DNA of 64,000 nt from assembly GCA_965226855.1 (NCBI GenBank), contig CBDDEE010000019.1:62001-126000 (forward strand), read 5' to 3'. Source of the DNA: JAUXJB01 sp965226855 (lineage in GTDB: Bacteria; Myxococcota_A; UBA9160; SZUA-336). Of the stretch, positions 63,351 to 64,000 are shown one piece after another (position 1 is the stretch's first letter; every line of letters starts with the position of its first letter). The translations under genes were made by a program, and so were the position numbers. The notes below the pieces were generated by a model, which saw nothing but the letters and a program-made list of their open reading frames with translations, was not told the DNA's origin and did no database searches.

Positions 63351-64000
63351 CTACCCGGGCTCTTCCTTCCTTGCCAGGAAGAGCTGATGAAACGCGTTCT
63401 CGACCGGGAGCTTCTCGAAGTGCACGAATCCCGCCTCCAGGGCCATGCCGCGGGCGGTGTCCTCTCCGACGACGTTGCCGAGCCCCTCGCCCCCGTGGGC
63501 CAGGGACACCGTCATGCAGTGCATCGCGCTCGTGCCGTAGAGCAGTCTCCCCTGGGGATTCAGGTTGTCCTCGATCCGATCCGAGATCACGTTCGCCTCC
63601 GACCACAGCAAGGCGCCGTCCGACCTCAGGGCTCGACAGATCCCGGCCAGAGCGCCGCGCGGGTTCACCATGTCGTGGATGCAGTTGAAGGCCATGACCA
63701 GATCGAAGTGCTCGGCGAGTGGAATCTGCTCCGCGGGAGTGAGCTCGAACGACACGCGCTCCGACACGCCCGCCTTTGACGCCCTCTCGCGGGCCCGGAC
63801 GATCGACGTCTCGTCCACGTCGTAGCCCACGAAGCGCGACGCCGGGTAGGCTTCGGCCACGGGTACAAGGGCCTGACCCCCTCCGCAACCTACCTCGGCC
63901 ACCCAGCCGCCCGACTTGACGCGTCGGTGCACGTCTCCCAGGATCGGGATCCACTCACTCGCCACGTCTCTCTGGTAGCCGGGAGAGAAGAGCCGCTCGA
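63351..64000 (-). CDS. SAM-dependent methyltransferase (cut by right edge)
   Basis: The C-terminal 215 residues of a class I methyltransferase. SAM loop VAEVGCGGGQALVPVAEAYP, then FVGYDVDETSIVRAR and FDLVMAFNCIHDMVNPRGAL. The frame is open to the window edge (ERLFSPGYQRDVASEWIP), so the start is outside. Family members of this type carry an N-terminal winged-helix domain of about 150 residues that is not visible here. ATG 63965 within the frame is probably internal. Confidence 0.85.
   Translation of the reverse strand, partial: ERLFSPGYQRDVASEWIPILGDVHRRVKSGGWVAEVGCGGGQALVPVAEAYPASRFVGYDVDETSIVRARERASKAGVSERVSFELTPAEQIPLAEHFDLVMAFNCIHDMVNPRGALAGICRALRSDGALLWSEANVISDRIEDNLNPQGRLLYGTSAMHCMTVSLAHGGEGLGNVVGEDTARGMALEAGFVHFEKLPVENAFHQLFLARKEEPG

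Noticed and set aside
62437..63954. 505-codon - strand frame across the hydrolase and methyltransferase
   Set aside because: Arg-rich translation in a shifted frame of two well-supported genes on the same strand.

Overview
The window is 64 kb of GC-rich DNA from a Gram-negative bacterium. LPS core genes (hldE2-type adenylyltransferase, waaF, a WaaP/Kdo-kinase-like protein), a full Tol-Pal locus, lipoproteins, a bactofilin, a Gld-like ABC exporter, RpoH and an ssrA tmRNA are present. The mix, the base composition and the frequent ATGA/GTGA/TTGA stop-start overlaps suggest a deltaproteobacterial-type lineage (Myxococcota, Desulfobacterota or Binatota-like). This is an inference from gene content; there is no rRNA here to place it.

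Layout, left part (1-42 kb, mostly housekeeping). 1-9 kb on + : end of dxs, tlyA, an Fe-S/sulfur trio (iscA/erpA, iscS, cysC), a TPR lipoprotein, a LolB-like lipoprotein and an OppD/OppF ATPase pair. 9-16 kb on - : a seven-gene LPS/surface-sugar operon (GT4, tandem-domain kinase, NUDIX, Gfo/Idh/MocA oxidoreductase, radical SAM, waaF, hldE2). 16-21 kb on + : TetR regulator and a four-gene ABC exporter (ATPase, permease, GldG-like, DUF4340). 21-25 kb on - : tatD, metG and holB, separated by a 31-bp inverted repeat. 25-31 kb: bactofilin, a moaD-moaE fusion, a frameshifted moaB, a HExxH metalloprotease, rpoH, cytochrome c and pepA. 31-38 kb on + : tolQ-tolR-tolA-tolB-pal-cpoB, a DksA-like gene, tsaD and rsmA. 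38-42 kb: panB-panC-panD, a DUF502 gene, smpB, a TVP38 gene and ssrA.

Right part (42-60 kb, accessory and visibly decaying). Just behind ssrA there is a degenerate copy of the tmRNA 3' end 1.4 kb downstream, and between the two an integrase remnant: a scar of an ssrA-targeted element. Then follow catabolic and transport genes, many of them broken: an atoE-like transporter (deletion and frameshifts), a ric/ytfE fragment, a GPH transporter frameshifted at a run of six A, an alkylsulfatase-like gene lacking its metal-binding half, and a zinc-type dehydrogenase split by an IS5-family element with a 4-bp TTAG duplication. Apparently intact genes among these are tcuA/tcuB, a UvrD-like helicase, nnrU, an MFS transporter and an acyl-CoA dehydrogenase.

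60-64 kb returns to ordinary genes: fhs, a VOC protein, an esterase-like hydrolase and a methyltransferase cut by the right edge. I see no CRISPR array, no tRNA and no rRNA. I found no clear antiviral or otherwise wholly new multi-gene system. The best leads are the tandem-domain kinase in the LPS operon, the ATA start of rsmA, the structured panB leader, the moaB duplication and the ssrA integration scar.
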